DNA from: Bacillota bacterium
GTDB taxonomy: Bacteria > Bacillota > Clostridia > Ch29
NCBI GenBank assembly: GCA_013540605.1
Contig: JABVCK010000029.1
Span: 186,001-250,000 of the forward strand
Length of the DNA: 64,000 bases
Direction: 5' to 3'
In this document: positions 43,678-53,194 of the stretch, one piece after another
How the letters are laid out: every line of letters begins with the position of its first letter
How positions within the stretch are numbered: the first letter of the stretch is position 1
The notes under the pieces: generated by a model
Told to the model about the DNA's origin: nothing
Seen by the model: only the letters and a program-made list of their open reading frames with translations
Databases searched by the model: none
Translations under genes and position numbers: made by a program

Positions 43678-44421
43678 ATGCAGTACACAATTGTTTTCAT
43701 TATCGGACTTATTGTAGGCAGCTTCTTGAACGTATGCATATGCAGGATTCCCGGGGGGCTGTCAATCACATACCCGCCGTCACGGTGTACCGAGTGCGGC
43801 AAGCGGCTGAAGTGGTATCATATGATACCTGTTGCAAGCTTCGTGTTCCTTGGCGGAAGGTGCGCATACTGCCGGGAAAGGATATCTCCGGTATACCCTG
43901 CCGTCGAGTTAATTACTGCAGTTCTCTATACAGCGGCGTTTCACCGGCTCGGTGCAGGGGTATTGTTTATAAAAAGCGCTGTATTGTTTTCTTTACTTAT
44001 AGTCATAACCTTTATTGATTTAAAAGAACAGATTATTCCTGACAGCCTCATAGTATTCGGTTTAGCCGCAGGGATAGTCTTTACCATAATTGACGGCAGC
44101 CATTCTTTTAAGGATGCCGTGCTCGGTTTCGCAATAGGAGGAGGGCTTCTCCTGACCATCGTCCTGCTTTCAAGGGGAGGCATGGGGGGAGGAGACGTAA
44201 AGTTTATGGCGGTAATCGGCCTCTTCCTGGGGTGGCGGCTGACACTGGTTACGTTGTTCATTTCGTTTGTAACAGGAGGAATTACTGGTATCTTACTCCT
44301 GCTGACCGGAAAAAAGGGAAGGAAGGACCCGGTACCCTTTGGACCATTCATCGGCATATCGGCAGTTGCAGCGGTTTTATGCGGACAAACCCTGATTTCC
44401 CTTTACCTGAACCTTTACTAA
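43678..44421 (+). CDS. pilD: Prepilin peptidase
   Basis: This 247-residue aspartyl membrane protease cleaves prepilin leaders and methylates the new N-terminus. Visible are GSFLNVCICRIPGG, the zinc-ribbon-like loop CTECGKRLKWYHMIPV and CAYCRERI, the first catalytic Asp in TFIDLKEQIIPDSL, and the second in GMGGGDVKFMAVIGLFLG (GxGD). About seven membrane helices are present. It serves the pilin and prepilin-like genes on both sides. Confidence 0.95.
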   Translation: MQYTIVFIIGLIVGSFLNVCICRIPGGLSITYPPSRCTECGKRLKWYHMIPVASFVFLGGRCAYCRERISPVYPAVELITAVLYTAAFHRLGAGVLFIKSAVLFSLLIVITFIDLKEQIIPDSLIVFGLAAGIVFTIIDGSHSFKDAVLGFAIGGGLLLTIVLLSRGGMGGGDVKFMAVIGLFLGWRLTLVTLFISFVTGGITGILLLLTGKKGRKDPVPFGPFIGISAVAAVLCGQTLISLYLNLY

Positions 44422-44433
44422 GGGGGAAGTGCC

Positions 44434-44904
44434 ATGGGGCACAGGAGGCGCGGAGGCTTTACGCTTACAGAGCTGCTGGCGGTCATGCTGATCCTGGCCA
44501 TAGCAGCTGCGCTGGCAAGGTCGGGTTTCGAAGGGCTTATGGCCGGTGCGAGAGCAAGGGCTGCAATAAGGGAAATGGTGACCGATTTCCGGTATGCCCA
44601 GCAGATGGCGGTTAGCGAGGGTAAAAACTATTATGTTTTAATCGACTGGGAAAACAACTTTTACAGGATAAAAACATCGTCCCACCCCCAGCCAAAGGTA
44701 ATCAAGCAAGTTTGGCTGGAAGGGAATGTCAGGCTGACCGGAATAAAAAGTAATGATAATAATTTTTATTCACGCAAGGAGTTTCATTTCTGCAGCAGTG
44801 GTGCACCGTCATCGGGTATAACCATATATTTACAGGATTACAGGGGAAAGGACTATAGCATTACCGTCCTGCCGGCTACGGGCAGGGTAAGGGTTTACTA
44901 TTAA
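44434..44904 (+). CDS. Prepilin-like minor pilin, GspH/FimT type
   Basis: This 156-residue protein has a short leader (MGHRRRGG) and the cleavage motif GFTLTELLAVMLILAIAAAL. A globular domain with beta-strand pattern follows (EMVTDFRYAQQMAVSEGK, TGRVRVYY). It resembles FimT/GspH minor pilins, which help start pilus assembly. It is separated by 12 bases from pilD and by 17 from the next prepilin-like gene. Confidence 0.85.
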   Translation: MGHRRRGGFTLTELLAVMLILAIAAALARSGFEGLMAGARARAAIREMVTDFRYAQQMAVSEGKNYYVLIDWENNFYRIKTSSHPQPKVIKQVWLEGNVRLTGIKSNDNNFYSRKEFHFCSSGAPSSGITIYLQDYRGKDYSITVLPATGRVRVYY

Positions 44905-44921
44905 GCAAGGCGGGGTATAAA

Positions 44922-45668
44922 ATGGGGGAAAATAAAAGGTTTTGTGGGGGATTTACCCTTATTGAGATTCTAATAGCCCTGGCTGTTCTGGGGGTAGTAA
45001 TAACCCCTGTTATCGGCATGTTCACTTCTACTGCCCAGAGCAACCTAAAATCTCGCAGGAACACCGTAGCTTTGACGGTTGCAAGGGATATCATGGACAG
45101 GATTAAAACAGGAGATATAAACAGCGCTAATATTGTAGGTGAGATAGATAATTATAAATCCACCTATGGTGTTGAAATAAAGGTGGATGTGCCGGAGGAT
45201 ACAGGCAGCAACGCTTTAGAAAAGCTAAAGGTGTTTGTCACGCCCTTTGAGGGTATGGATGCGGAAAAAGAGGGTATCCTTGTGGCATCCTATACAACAA
45301 ATGTATTTGTTTCCAGCATTGATACATCTCCGCCGGAAGGAACCGGAGGCGGGGGTGCAGGTGGAGGTGGAGGCGGAATCGAAGAACCCCCTCCGGAGGG
45401 CTCGGATGAAGATGATTATTGGAATTGGTATAATCGTCTGCTGAATTCGTTGCGTGCGGTGGGCGTTATTATCCTTGCGTTAACTATTGTCCCTATTGTT
45501 CTATGGATCAAGGTGGAAGAGCTGCATACACCAATAGATGCTCTGATTGCCAGCTACAATATTTTAGTACATATACATAATACCTATGGGGTAATAAACT
45601 GGGGTCACTTTACTAACGAGGTGAGGGACAGATACGGGGTACATCTGAGGATAAGAGATTTTTTCTAG
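44922..45668 (+). CDS. Prepilin-like protein (PilV-type) with Gly-rich linker and extra membrane helix
   Basis: This 248-residue protein has a PilV-type N-terminus (GGFTLIEILIALAVLGVVIT). After a pilin-like domain (to about residue 140) comes an unusual linker with runs of glycine and glutamate/proline (residues about 144-168), then a second hydrophobic helix (VGVIILALTIVPIVLWI, about 185-201) and a 45-residue tail. Ordinary minor pilins have no second membrane helix. It may be a fusion or a specialised anchor. The frame is well formed and fits between its neighbours. Confidence 0.82.
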   Translation: MGENKRFCGGFTLIEILIALAVLGVVITPVIGMFTSTAQSNLKSRRNTVALTVARDIMDRIKTGDINSANIVGEIDNYKSTYGVEIKVDVPEDTGSNALEKLKVFVTPFEGMDAEKEGILVASYTTNVFVSSIDTSPPEGTGGGGAGGGGGGIEEPPPEGSDEDDYWNWYNRLLNSLRAVGVIILALTIVPIVLWIKVEELHTPIDALIASYNILVHIHNTYGVINWGHFTNEVRDRYGVHLRIRDFF

Positions 45669-45690
45669 ATAAGGACAGGTGGGGGATTAT

Positions 45691-46179
45691 ATGGTAGTAC
45701 CAAAGGGTAAAGGGGGTTTTTCACTGGTTGAGCTGCTCGTCAGCCTGGGCCTTATAGGCCTGGTAATTGCCGCTGCCGGCCTTTTGTATTTTTCCGGGGT
45801 TAAGGGGTGGGAGCGGAGCGAAAACCAGGTGGAGGTACAGCAGAACCTGAGGATTGCCCTCAACACCCTCAGTACGGAGGTCAGAAAGGCGGACGTCATA
45901 GAGATTGACAAAATCCAGAAAAGGATTACCCTTACCTTTTACGACGACGATGGCGCCGTCAGCGCCGTCAGGTCCTACCGGTTCAATGAGGATAGAAAAG
46001 AGATCTGGCTTGATGAAAGCAGCAGTACCGTTGCAATGTATATCCAGGACTGCAGTTTTGACTATGATGACGACAGCCTGTTGACCATATCTGTAACAAC
46101 CCAGCCTTTGAAGGGAATGGAGAGCAGGAATTACACTTTCAGCATTAATACCAGGGGGAAGAGTGTCTATGAGAATTAA
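45691..46179 (+). CDS. Prepilin-like minor pilin, PilW/PulJ type
   Basis: The ATG at 45691 (GGTGGGGG upstream) gives 162 residues with leader MVVPKGKGG and the motif GFSLVELLVSLGLIGLVIAA. The middle part shows QQNLRIALNTLSTEVRKADV, typical of PilW/PulJ-like minor pilins. It overlaps the next gene by 11 bases, which suggests coupled translation. Confidence 0.85.
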   Translation: MVVPKGKGGFSLVELLVSLGLIGLVIAAAGLLYFSGVKGWERSENQVEVQQNLRIALNTLSTEVRKADVIEIDKIQKRITLTFYDDDGAVSAVRSYRFNEDRKEIWLDESSSTVAMYIQDCSFDYDDDSLLTISVTTQPLKGMESRNYTFSINTRGKSVYEN

Positions 46180-46672
46180 TAACGATAGGGGCTCAGCCCT
46201 GGTTATGGTCATGATGTTTACTTTGATACTCACAATCCTGGGCACCGCAATGCTGGGGGTAGCAATCAACGAATACATGATGGAAAAAGCCCACAGGAAC
46301 AGCGTTAAGGCCTATTACCTGGCAGAGGCCGGTATGGAGAAGGCCATATACGAGATTACCGACCTGGAATCAATAGAGGGATCAATAGACATAGGGGACA
46401 TATGGGAGATGGAAAGCGAGGATGAAGACCTCGTAGACAGTGGTATTGCCGGAAATTTTACCGTAACAGTGGACGATATTAGCCTTACGGGAACCGTATA
46501 TGTGGACGAGCTTGAAACGGAGGTCTATAAATATATTTATGAAATAATCCTCACGGCAGAGGGTCAAGTGGACGGAGCAGCAAAAAGATTGGAAGCAAAG
46601 ATTGAAGTCGAGGACTATGTCGAGGATATTGAAAACAAGGTGCATGTAATATACTGGAAACAGACTAGCTGA
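46169..46672 (+). CDS. PilX-like pilus assembly protein
   Basis: The ATG at 46169 (GGGGAAG 7 bases upstream) gives 167 residues. The N-terminus RINNDRGSALVMVMMFTLIL is the PilX pattern, in which the helix begins after GSALV. The segment YYLAEAGMEKAIYEITD is also conserved in PilX proteins. It is the last minor-pilin-like gene of the series. Confidence 0.82.
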   Translation: MRINNDRGSALVMVMMFTLILTILGTAMLGVAINEYMMEKAHRNSVKAYYLAEAGMEKAIYEITDLESIEGSIDIGDIWEMESEDEDLVDSGIAGNFTVTVDDISLTGTVYVDELETEVYKYIYEIILTAEGQVDGAAKRLEAKIEVEDYVEDIENKVHVIYWKQTS

Positions 46673-46688
46673 TAGGGGGGAAAAGGGT

Positions 46689-46952
46689 ATGAAACTGAAA
46701 AACTACATGGAAGACGTGGTGTTTCACCTTTTGTTGGATATTCTTAAGGACATGGATGACGTGTGTAAATGTGAAAAATGTGTCCATGATATAGCCGCGT
46801 TAAGCCTGAACAGGCTGAAACCCCAGTACGTAGTAACCGAGAAGGGCGAGGCCTATTCCAAGGTATTGGAGATGTATACACAGTTTCAGGTGGATGTAAC
46901 AACAGTAATTCTGGAATCCATTGAACAGGTATCCCGGAACCCAAGGCATTAG
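46689..46952 (+). CDS. ComFB-like late competence protein
   Basis: This 87-residue protein matches the ComFB fold: NYMEDVVFHLLLDILKDMDD, CKCEKCVHDIAALSLNRLKP and YVVTEKGEAY. The CxCxxC motif could hold zinc. ComFB proteins occur in competence operons and, in cyanobacteria, bind cyclic di-nucleotides to control pili. Its place inside the pilus operon fits a regulatory role. Confidence 0.85.
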   Translation: MKLKNYMEDVVFHLLLDILKDMDDVCKCEKCVHDIAALSLNRLKPQYVVTEKGEAYSKVLEMYTQFQVDVTTVILESIEQVSRNPRH

Positions 46953-46972
46953 GCAGGAAGGGGAACAAGAAT

Positions 46973-48031
46973 ATGTGGGGATTGACAGGGAAAATGCTGG
47001 GGCTGGACATTGGAAGCAGCAATATTAAATGGATAGTTTATGGGGGTAGCTGTAAGACACCGGTTATACACAACTGGGGTATGGTTAAAACGCCACAGGA
47101 TTCCTTAAGAGACGGAAGAATCATTGATAAGCACGGGCTGCTTGAAAAGATAAAGGAAGTGTTGGCTTCCGGGGAGAAGAAGATTTCAAAGGCAAGCATC
47201 ACACTGTCCTGTCCGGAGATGATTATAAGGACACTGGAACTGCCAAAAATGAATTTTAGGGAAATGGACAGCGTTATAAATTATGAGGCTGAACAATTCA
47301 TCCCCGTAAATGCCGGTGAATATATCAGCGACTACAGGATAATCGGGGAAGTAGAAAGGGATGGAGCCAGGCTGAACAGAGTTCTTCTGGCAGCAGTACC
47401 TTCAGGGATAGTTCAGGGATATGTTGAATTGCTGGAAGGCCTTGGTGTAAAACCAGGAGCGGTTGATTTTCACGGCAACAGCGCTGCCCGGCTTTTGTCC
47501 CGTTACCCCTCGGTTTCCTCTGACGGCAGCTTTGCCATACTGGACTTAGGGGCCTCAACCACCACTATTTCGATAACAGAAAAGGGAATTCCCATGTTTA
47601 CAAGGGTGGTTCAGAATGGAAGCGAGGAGATAACCCGGTCCATTGCCAACTCTTTTAATCTTTCCATTGAAGACGGTGAAAAATATAAAATCCTTCACGG
47701 GAGGGTATTGAATGAGGGGGAAGAACCGCAGGAAGGTATGGTCAGGGATATGCTTGAAGGGGTAATGCCGGTGGTTGAATACCTGATAAGCGATGTATAT
47801 CGCTCAATAGAGTTCTATAAAACTAGGACAGGTTCGCAGATAAACTCTATGGCTCTCATAGGCGGTGGAAGCTATTTACCGGGCTTAGGAGAATACCTGA
47901 GTTCCCATCTTAGCCTGGAATACAGGAGGATTGAGGGAGAACTGCCACTAAAAATCAAGAATGGATTTGATAATGACCAGCTCCTGTTTTATGCAAATGT
48001 GCTTGGCCTGGCTTACCGGGAGGAGAGGTGA
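46973..48031 (+). CDS. pilM: Type IV pilus assembly protein PilM
   Basis: This 352-residue actin-like protein has the nucleotide-binding signatures LGLDIGSSNIKWIVY at the N-terminus, AILDLGASTTTISI near 190 and MALIGGGSYLPGLGEYL near 300. PilM sits on the cytoplasmic side and binds the N-terminus of PilN. Its stop is 2 bases before the PilN ATG. Confidence 0.92.
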   Translation: MWGLTGKMLGLDIGSSNIKWIVYGGSCKTPVIHNWGMVKTPQDSLRDGRIIDKHGLLEKIKEVLASGEKKISKASITLSCPEMIIRTLELPKMNFREMDSVINYEAEQFIPVNAGEYISDYRIIGEVERDGARLNRVLLAAVPSGIVQGYVELLEGLGVKPGAVDFHGNSAARLLSRYPSVSSDGSFAILDLGASTTTISITEKGIPMFTRVVQNGSEEITRSIANSFNLSIEDGEKYKILHGRVLNEGEEPQEGMVRDMLEGVMPVVEYLISDVYRSIEFYKTRTGSQINSMALIGGGSYLPGLGEYLSSHLSLEYRRIEGELPLKIKNGFDNDQLLFYANVLGLAYREER

Positions 48032-48033
48032 CA

Positions 48034-48591
48034 ATGAGAAGGGATATTAACCTGCTTCCGGATAGATATAGAGATGCTAGACATAGAAGGAAAATTGAAA
48101 GGACCAGAAAAGCCATTCTGGCAACTATCATATTAATAGCTGCTGCTGCAGTGTACCTGCCTATCTATATGGTGAATAACCTTAAGAATGTAAGCGCCTC
48201 GGTGGAAAACCAGATCGTAGACAAAAAGGATGCGGCCAACTACCGGAGGGTTCAGGAGGAACTGCGAAAAGAAATAGAAAGAAGAAATGAAATTATTGAA
48301 GAATTACGCTCAAACGTACTTAGATGGTCGGGACTGATAGAAGAAATAGGTGAACAGGTGCCGGAGGGGGTGGCCTTACAGAGCATATCCTATGGTGAGG
48401 AAGACAGCGTGAAGATTATGGGCCAGGCGGCCACCTATAACCTTGTGGCTCAATTTCTGGTAAACCTGCAAAACATGGAGACTATTGAAGAGGCGAATCC
48501 GGTTACCATTGCTCAGGAGGAAAGCGGGCTTTACGGTTTTGATATAAAATGCATAATTCAGGGCGGAAGTGATAGTGATGAAACTCAGTAA
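48034..48591 (+). CDS. pilN: Type IV pilus assembly protein PilN
   Basis: This 185-residue protein starts MRRDINLLPDRYRDARHRR, the conserved INLLP motif that binds PilM. One membrane helix (residues about 27-46) and a coiled-coil/ferredoxin-like outer domain follow. It overlaps pilO by 14 bases. The order pilM-pilN-pilO is the standard alignment subcomplex. Confidence 0.9.
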   Translation: MRRDINLLPDRYRDARHRRKIERTRKAILATIILIAAAAVYLPIYMVNNLKNVSASVENQIVDKKDAANYRRVQEELRKEIERRNEIIEELRSNVLRWSGLIEEIGEQVPEGVALQSISYGEEDSVKIMGQAATYNLVAQFLVNLQNMETIEEANPVTIAQEESGLYGFDIKCIIQGGSDSDETQ

Positions 48592-49378
48592 AAGGGAAAG
48601 CAGATTGGTTTCTATCGCACTTTTAGCGGCGGTGGTTTTTATTTACTACCTATATTTCCTGTCACCTAAAATTGATGAATACAACAAACTTAAAGAAGAA
48701 GTGGAACAGAATAAACAGGAACTGGGGACACTTAAGGCCGCAGAGAGCGAACTTGCAAAACTAATGGACAGTATAAATAGCGACAAAAAAGAGATTACAC
48801 GTCTCGAAGGAATCATCCCATCCAGCAAAAAGCTGCCTGAGATTATTGTTCAGATGGAAAGCCTCTCCCATGAGGCCGGTTTAAAGCTCAAGAAGGTTTC
48901 CTTCGAAACCCCTTCGGAAGGCAAGGATAACAAGGCGAAAAACAAGGATGTGGATACTAAGGAGCGGGAGTATGCTGAGATTTCTGTTAAGCTTTCATTG
49001 ACGGGTACCTACGACCAGATATTGAATTTCCTGCGCAGCGTTGAGGAGACCGAAAGGATTTATTCTGTCAGAAGCATAATCCTTGCCCGGGAGTATGAGG
49101 TTGCCCAGAGCAGTATAGACGCTGATATTGAGCTAAGTACCTTTGCAGTAAAACATGACGGCGAACTACTTGATGATCCCGGTGCCTACGAATTTATGAA
49201 CGGGACGTACGGTAGGGAGAATCCCTTTAAACCGCTGCTGGAAGAGACGGCGGCATACACCGTTCCAGCAGTGGACAGTAGTAAGAGCAGTACTGTGAAT
49301 ATGCCTTCCGACGAATTTATAGAAGATATGATGGAACGATTGTTTGACCAGATACTTAAGGATTTGATGAAACAGTGA
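48578..49378 (+). CDS. pilO: Type IV pilus assembly protein PilO
   Basis: This 266-residue protein starts MKLSKRESRLVSIALLAAVV, with one membrane helix, then a long coiled coil (residues about 35-90) and a PilO domain (SVKLSLTGTYDQILNFLRSV). The C-terminal 60 residues are an extension rich in Ser, Glu and Asp. It pairs with PilN. A terminator follows and ends the pilus operon. Confidence 0.87.
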   Translation: MKLSKRESRLVSIALLAAVVFIYYLYFLSPKIDEYNKLKEEVEQNKQELGTLKAAESELAKLMDSINSDKKEITRLEGIIPSSKKLPEIIVQMESLSHEAGLKLKKVSFETPSEGKDNKAKNKDVDTKEREYAEISVKLSLTGTYDQILNFLRSVEETERIYSVRSIILAREYEVAQSSIDADIELSTFAVKHDGELLDDPGAYEFMNGTYGRENPFKPLLEETAAYTVPAVDSSKSSTVNMPSDEFIEDMMERLFDQILKDLMKQ

Positions 49379-49412
49379 TACAGTACAACCCTTTAGGGTA
49401 GGTTTGGAGAAG

Positions 49413-49436
49413 CGGCTGCCAGCAGCCGTTTTGTTT
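49413..49436 (+). terminator. Terminator of the pilus operon
   Basis: CGGCTGC and GCAGCCG enclose a two-base loop and are followed by TTTTGTTTTG, 35 bases after the pilO stop. Confidence 0.78.
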
Positions 49437-49453
49437 TGTATAATATATAGTGA

Positions 49454-49482
49454 TTGACAAATACATAAATAGGAAATATATT
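49454..49482 (+). promoter_or_regulatory. Promoter of the aro genes
   Basis: TTGACA and TATATT are separated by 17 bases, 40 bases before the GTG of the DAHP synthase gene. It marks the start of a new transcription unit after the pilus terminator. Confidence 0.72.
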
Positions 49483-49522
49483 TTAACATATCATATAATA
49501 TGGACAGGAGGAGGTAATCCGG

Positions 49523-50536
49523 GTGATTGTGGTTATGGCTTCCCGGGCGCAGGAGCAGGACCTGAAGCGGGTAATTGATATAATAACTGAGAAGGGGTAC
49601 AAGCACAGCCTGTACCATGACAAAAACCAGTATATAATAGGTGTTATCGGTGATGTCAAAGGGCAGGACAAGCAGCAGCTTGAAGCATGCGATGAGGTGG
49701 AGAAGGTCGTAACGGTAACCCACCCCTTTAAACTTGCAAGCCGTGAGTTCTTTCAGGATACTACCGTTATCAATGTAAAGGGTATTGCAATCGGCGGGAG
49801 CAAAATGGTGGTCATGGCCGGGCCCTGTGCGGTGGAAGGAAGGGATATAACCCTTGACATAGCAAAGAGGATGAAAGAGCTTGGAGTTAGCGTGCTAAGG
49901 GGAGGAGCCTTCAAACCCAGGACATCTCCTTACAGTTTTCAGGGTTTGGGCAGGGAAGGCCTGGACTACTTGAAAGAAGCCGGGGATCTGACAGGGCTGC
50001 CGGTGATTTCTGAGGTTCTTTCTCCTGAGGACGTTGAAATGGCCTATGAGTTCATAGATATATTTCAGATTGGGTCCAGGAATGCACAAAACTTTTCCCT
50101 GCTGAGGGAGGTCGGCGGGACGGATAAACCGGTCATGCTGAAAAGGGGCATGATGAACACCATAGAAGAATGGCTGATGTCTGCAGAGTACATTCTGTCC
50201 GAGGGCAATTCAAAGGTTATACTTTGCGAGCGGGGCATCAGGACCTTTGAGAAGTATACCCGGAATACCCTGGACCTGAGCGCGGTTCCTGTTATAAAGA
50301 GGTTGAGCCATCTTCCCATAATGGTTGACCCCAGCCACGGGACAGGACACTGGAGGTTGGTTGCTCCGATGGCAAAGGCAGCGGTCGCTGCAGGCTGCGA
50401 CGGCCTGATTGTAGAGGTCCACCCGGATCCTGAGAATGCCCTCTCGGATGGGCAGCAGTCCCTTAATTATGAGAAATTTGAAAGCCTGATGGAAGAACTG
50501 AAACCGGTAGCAAGGGCAGTAGGAAGAAGCATATAA
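49523..50536 (+). CDS. aroF: 3-deoxy-7-phosphoheptulonate (DAHP) synthase
   Basis: This 337-residue enzyme starts at GTG with GGAGGAGG upstream. An N-terminal ferredoxin-like regulatory domain (residues about 1-70) precedes the barrel, with [50 protein letters not shown] and DPSHGTGHW. It is the AroA-I-beta/KDO8PS-like type common in Gram-positive bacteria. It condenses phosphoenolpyruvate with erythrose 4-phosphate, the first step of aromatic amino acid synthesis. The aroK-aroB fusion follows. Confidence 0.95.
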   Translation: MIVVMASRAQEQDLKRVIDIITEKGYKHSLYHDKNQYIIGVIGDVKGQDKQQLEACDEVEKVVTVTHPFKLASREFFQDTTVINVKGIAIGGSKMVVMAGPCAVEGRDITLDIAKRMKELGVSVLRGGAFKPRTSPYSFQGLGREGLDYLKEAGDLTGLPVISEVLSPEDVEMAYEFIDIFQIGSRNAQNFSLLREVGGTDKPVMLKRGMMNTIEEWLMSAEYILSEGNSKVILCERGIRTFEKYTRNTLDLSAVPVIKRLSHLPIMVDPSHGTGHWRLVAPMAKAAVAAGCDGLIVEVHPDPENALSDGQQSLNYEKFESLMEELKPVARAVGRSI

Positions 50537-50559
50537 TTGATATTTTGGGGTGATAAGAA

Positions 50560-52221
50560 TTGAAGCTGAAAAAAAATCTAGTCTTGATTGGATTACCGGG
50601 CTCCGGTAAAACTACCCTGGGTAGATTCGTTTCGCGTAAAGCCGGTGTACCTTTTATAGATACCGATGAATTGATTGAAGAAAGCACCGGAAAAACAATA
50701 CCACAAATCTTTGCAGCGTGTGGAGAAACGGCTTTTCGCGAAATGGAGAGGGAAACCGTGCTGAAGGTTTCGCAGCTTAAAGGAGTGGTGATTGCCACAG
50801 GTGGGGGTGCATGGATAAATGAAGATAACAGGAAAGCTTTAAGGGAGAACGGAGTTGTAGTGTACCTTGATGCCAAACTCAAGGAGTTATGGGAAAGGCT
50901 GAAGGGTGAGGAAAAGCGGAGGCCTCTCCTTGCAGAAGGGTTCAGTGCGCTGGAGGAACTCTACTTAAGACGGCACAGTACATATATGACTGCAGACCGG
51001 GTCGTTGATGCTGCGGCTAAGACATTCGAAGACTTGTATGAAGAGATATACCCTGTCCTGGACATTTTTGAAGAGCATCAAGTTTCCCAAGCCCTGCCGT
51101 ATGCGGTTGATATACATCTTCCGCAAAAATCCTACCCGGTGTATATAAGCCCCGGATTGGTTTCATCCGTGGGGAAATACATGGAGGAAAAGTTCAGTAA
51201 GAAGTCTGGTAATAAGCCGAAGGTATTTATAGTGACAAACCCTCTGGTGAAATCCATATGCCTGGAGGCTGCTGCCAAATCACTTACAGATGCAGGTTTT
51301 GATTTTGATGTATTTACGGTTCCGGACGGGGAAGAGCATAAAGGGCTTGAATGGTGCGAAAAGGCATATACAAAACTGGTAGCCCGGAGATTTTCCAGGG
51401 ATGATGTTTTGGCAGCGCTGGGAGGCGGGGTTACCGGAGACCTTGGCGGTTTTGTTGCAGCTACATATATGCGGGGAATGAGGTTCGTTCAGATACCTAC
51501 AACCCTTATCGGACAAGTGGACAGCAGTGTTGGGGGCAAAACCGCAGTAAACCTGCCGGAGGGTAAAAACCTGGTTGGATGCTTTCATCAGCCGGACATG
51601 GTTCTTGCTGACCCAAACCTATTGGTTTATCTTTCGGATTACCAGTTCCGGCAGGGGTTGGCCGAGTGTATAAAATACGGAATACTGCACAGTACGGATT
51701 TTTTTGAGTTCTTTGAAGGCAATCTCACAAAAATAAAGAATAGGGATGTTGGAACGCTATCCGAACTGGTGGCCGGGTGCTGCAGGATAAAGGGTGAAAT
51801 CGTTGAAAGCGATGAACGGGACATGGGGTTAAGAATGAAACTTAACCTTGGACATACGGTGGGCCATGCCCTTGAGGCGGCGGCAGGGTACGGCAACCTG
51901 GGACATGGTGATGCGGTTGCGCTGGGAATTATTGCGGAGGGGTATATAAGTAAAAGGATTGGGGTGCTTGGGGAGGAACAGTTTGCCAGGATTGAGAGGT
52001 TGATAGATACTGCCGGGCTGCAAATAAGAATCGGTTTTTCCATACCGCAGGTATTGGAGTACATGAAGGTTGATAAAAAGAGGAATACTGGAAATATAAG
52101 GTTTGCTCTGCCGGCGGGTATAGGTCTGGTTGATATTGCCGGTGATGTTGATGCCGGTACGATCGAAGAAGCGTTGAGGTATATCGGAGGAGAGTACAAA
52201 AACAGGAGAGGTGAAGTATAG
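50560..52221 (+). CDS. Shikimate kinase / 3-dehydroquinate synthase fusion
   Basis: This 553-residue protein, started at TTG, carries two enzymes. Residues about 1-170 are shikimate kinase (P-loop IGLPGSGKTTLGRF, DTDELIEESTGKTI, GGGAWINEDNR, RRPLLAEG). Residues about 185-550 are 3-dehydroquinate synthase (PDGEEHKGLEWCEKAY, ALGGGVTGDLGGFVAATYMR, GQVDSSVGGKTAVNL, zinc ligands in ECIKYGI, LGHTVGHALE and GHGDAV). Both active sites look intact. They catalyse steps two and five of the shikimate pathway. The gene follows aroF. Confidence 0.95.
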   Translation: MKLKKNLVLIGLPGSGKTTLGRFVSRKAGVPFIDTDELIEESTGKTIPQIFAACGETAFREMERETVLKVSQLKGVVIATGGGAWINEDNRKALRENGVVVYLDAKLKELWERLKGEEKRRPLLAEGFSALEELYLRRHSTYMTADRVVDAAAKTFEDLYEEIYPVLDIFEEHQVSQALPYAVDIHLPQKSYPVYISPGLVSSVGKYMEEKFSKKSGNKPKVFIVTNPLVKSICLEAAAKSLTDAGFDFDVFTVPDGEEHKGLEWCEKAYTKLVARRFSRDDVLAALGGGVTGDLGGFVAATYMRGMRFVQIPTTLIGQVDSSVGGKTAVNLPEGKNLVGCFHQPDMVLADPNLLVYLSDYQFRQGLAECIKYGILHSTDFFEFFEGNLTKIKNRDVGTLSELVAGCCRIKGEIVESDERDMGLRMKLNLGHTVGHALEAAAGYGNLGHGDAVALGIIAEGYISKRIGVLGEEQFARIERLIDTAGLQIRIGFSIPQVLEYMKVDKKRNTGNIRFALPAGIGLVDIAGDVDAGTIEEALRYIGGEYKNRRGEV

Positions 52222-52256
52222 GAAGTCAGCAATATAGAGAGGACGTGATTTATATT

Positions 52257-53123
52257 ATGAAGGTATTGTTTGGTCCGTCCGGGAACTCGGAATCCTTTTA
52301 CGATGAGGGGAACAAGTCCTCTGTTGAAGCTCCGGGTTGGCTTAAGGCCAAGGGCCTTGACGCCTATGAGTATTCATGTACCAAAGGTGTTAAGATAAAG
52401 GAAAAAACAGCAGAGGAAATCGGACAGGAGGCGGAAAAGCACGGTATATTTCTCAGCATTCATGCACCATATTATATTAATCTTGCAAATCCTGACAGCG
52501 ATAAACGCAAAAATTCAATCGGGTATATAATGGACAGTCTGCAGGCTGCCCGGTGGATGGGGGCCAAAAGGGTTGTTTTTCATCCCGGTTCATGCAGCAA
52601 GGTATCCAGGAGGAAAGCCCTTGAGATTGCAAAGGAGACGTTGAAATTTGCAATGGATCAGGCCGTTGAAAGGGGACTGGATGATATCAGCCTGTGCCCT
52701 GAAACCCTGGGAAAGAAGAATCAGCTTGGCAACCTGGAGGAAGTGATAGAGCTGTGCAAACTGGATAAAAGATTCGTTCCGGCTCTGGATTTTGGACACA
52801 TACATGCGTTCAACCTGGGAGGGCTGACAGAGGATGCCGACTACGAAAGGGTATTTCAGACAATAATAAAGGAACTCGGTGAAGACAGGACCAGAAACTT
52901 ACACATCCACTACAGCAGGATAGAGTATACCCGGAGCGGCGAAAAGAAACACTGGACCTATTCAGACACACAGTATGGGCCGGAATTTGAGCCCCTTGCG
53001 CGCTGTCTGAAGAAATTTGATGTCAGCGCGGTGATAATCTGCGAATCCAGGGGGACTATGGCGGAGGACGCGGTGAAGCTGAAAGAAATATACAACAATA
53101 TACTGGGCAGCGGGCGAATTTAG
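52257..53123 (+). CDS. Endonuclease IV-like TIM-barrel protein
   Basis: From the ATG at 52257 the protein has 288 residues; a GTG at 52245 is a possible alternative start. FGPSGNSESFYDEG, FLSIHAPYYINLANP, RVVFHPGSCSKVSRR, CPETLGKKNQLG, ALDFGHIHAFN and HIHYSRIEYT follow the metal-ligand order of AP endonuclease IV/xylose-isomerase-like barrels (His, His, Glu, Asp, His). It is likely a DNA repair AP endonuclease of the Nfo type common near efp in Clostridia, but it is divergent. Confidence 0.83.
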   Translation: MKVLFGPSGNSESFYDEGNKSSVEAPGWLKAKGLDAYEYSCTKGVKIKEKTAEEIGQEAEKHGIFLSIHAPYYINLANPDSDKRKNSIGYIMDSLQAARWMGAKRVVFHPGSCSKVSRRKALEIAKETLKFAMDQAVERGLDDISLCPETLGKKNQLGNLEEVIELCKLDKRFVPALDFGHIHAFNLGGLTEDADYERVFQTIIKELGEDRTRNLHIHYSRIEYTRSGEKKHWTYSDTQYGPEFEPLARCLKKFDVSAVIICESRGTMAEDAVKLKEIYNNILGSGRI

Positions 53124-53194
53124 CTATCAAATAGATGAATAATATGGTAATATAGAGTGGGAAAAAATGAAAAGAGTTCTGTGGGGGGATATTT

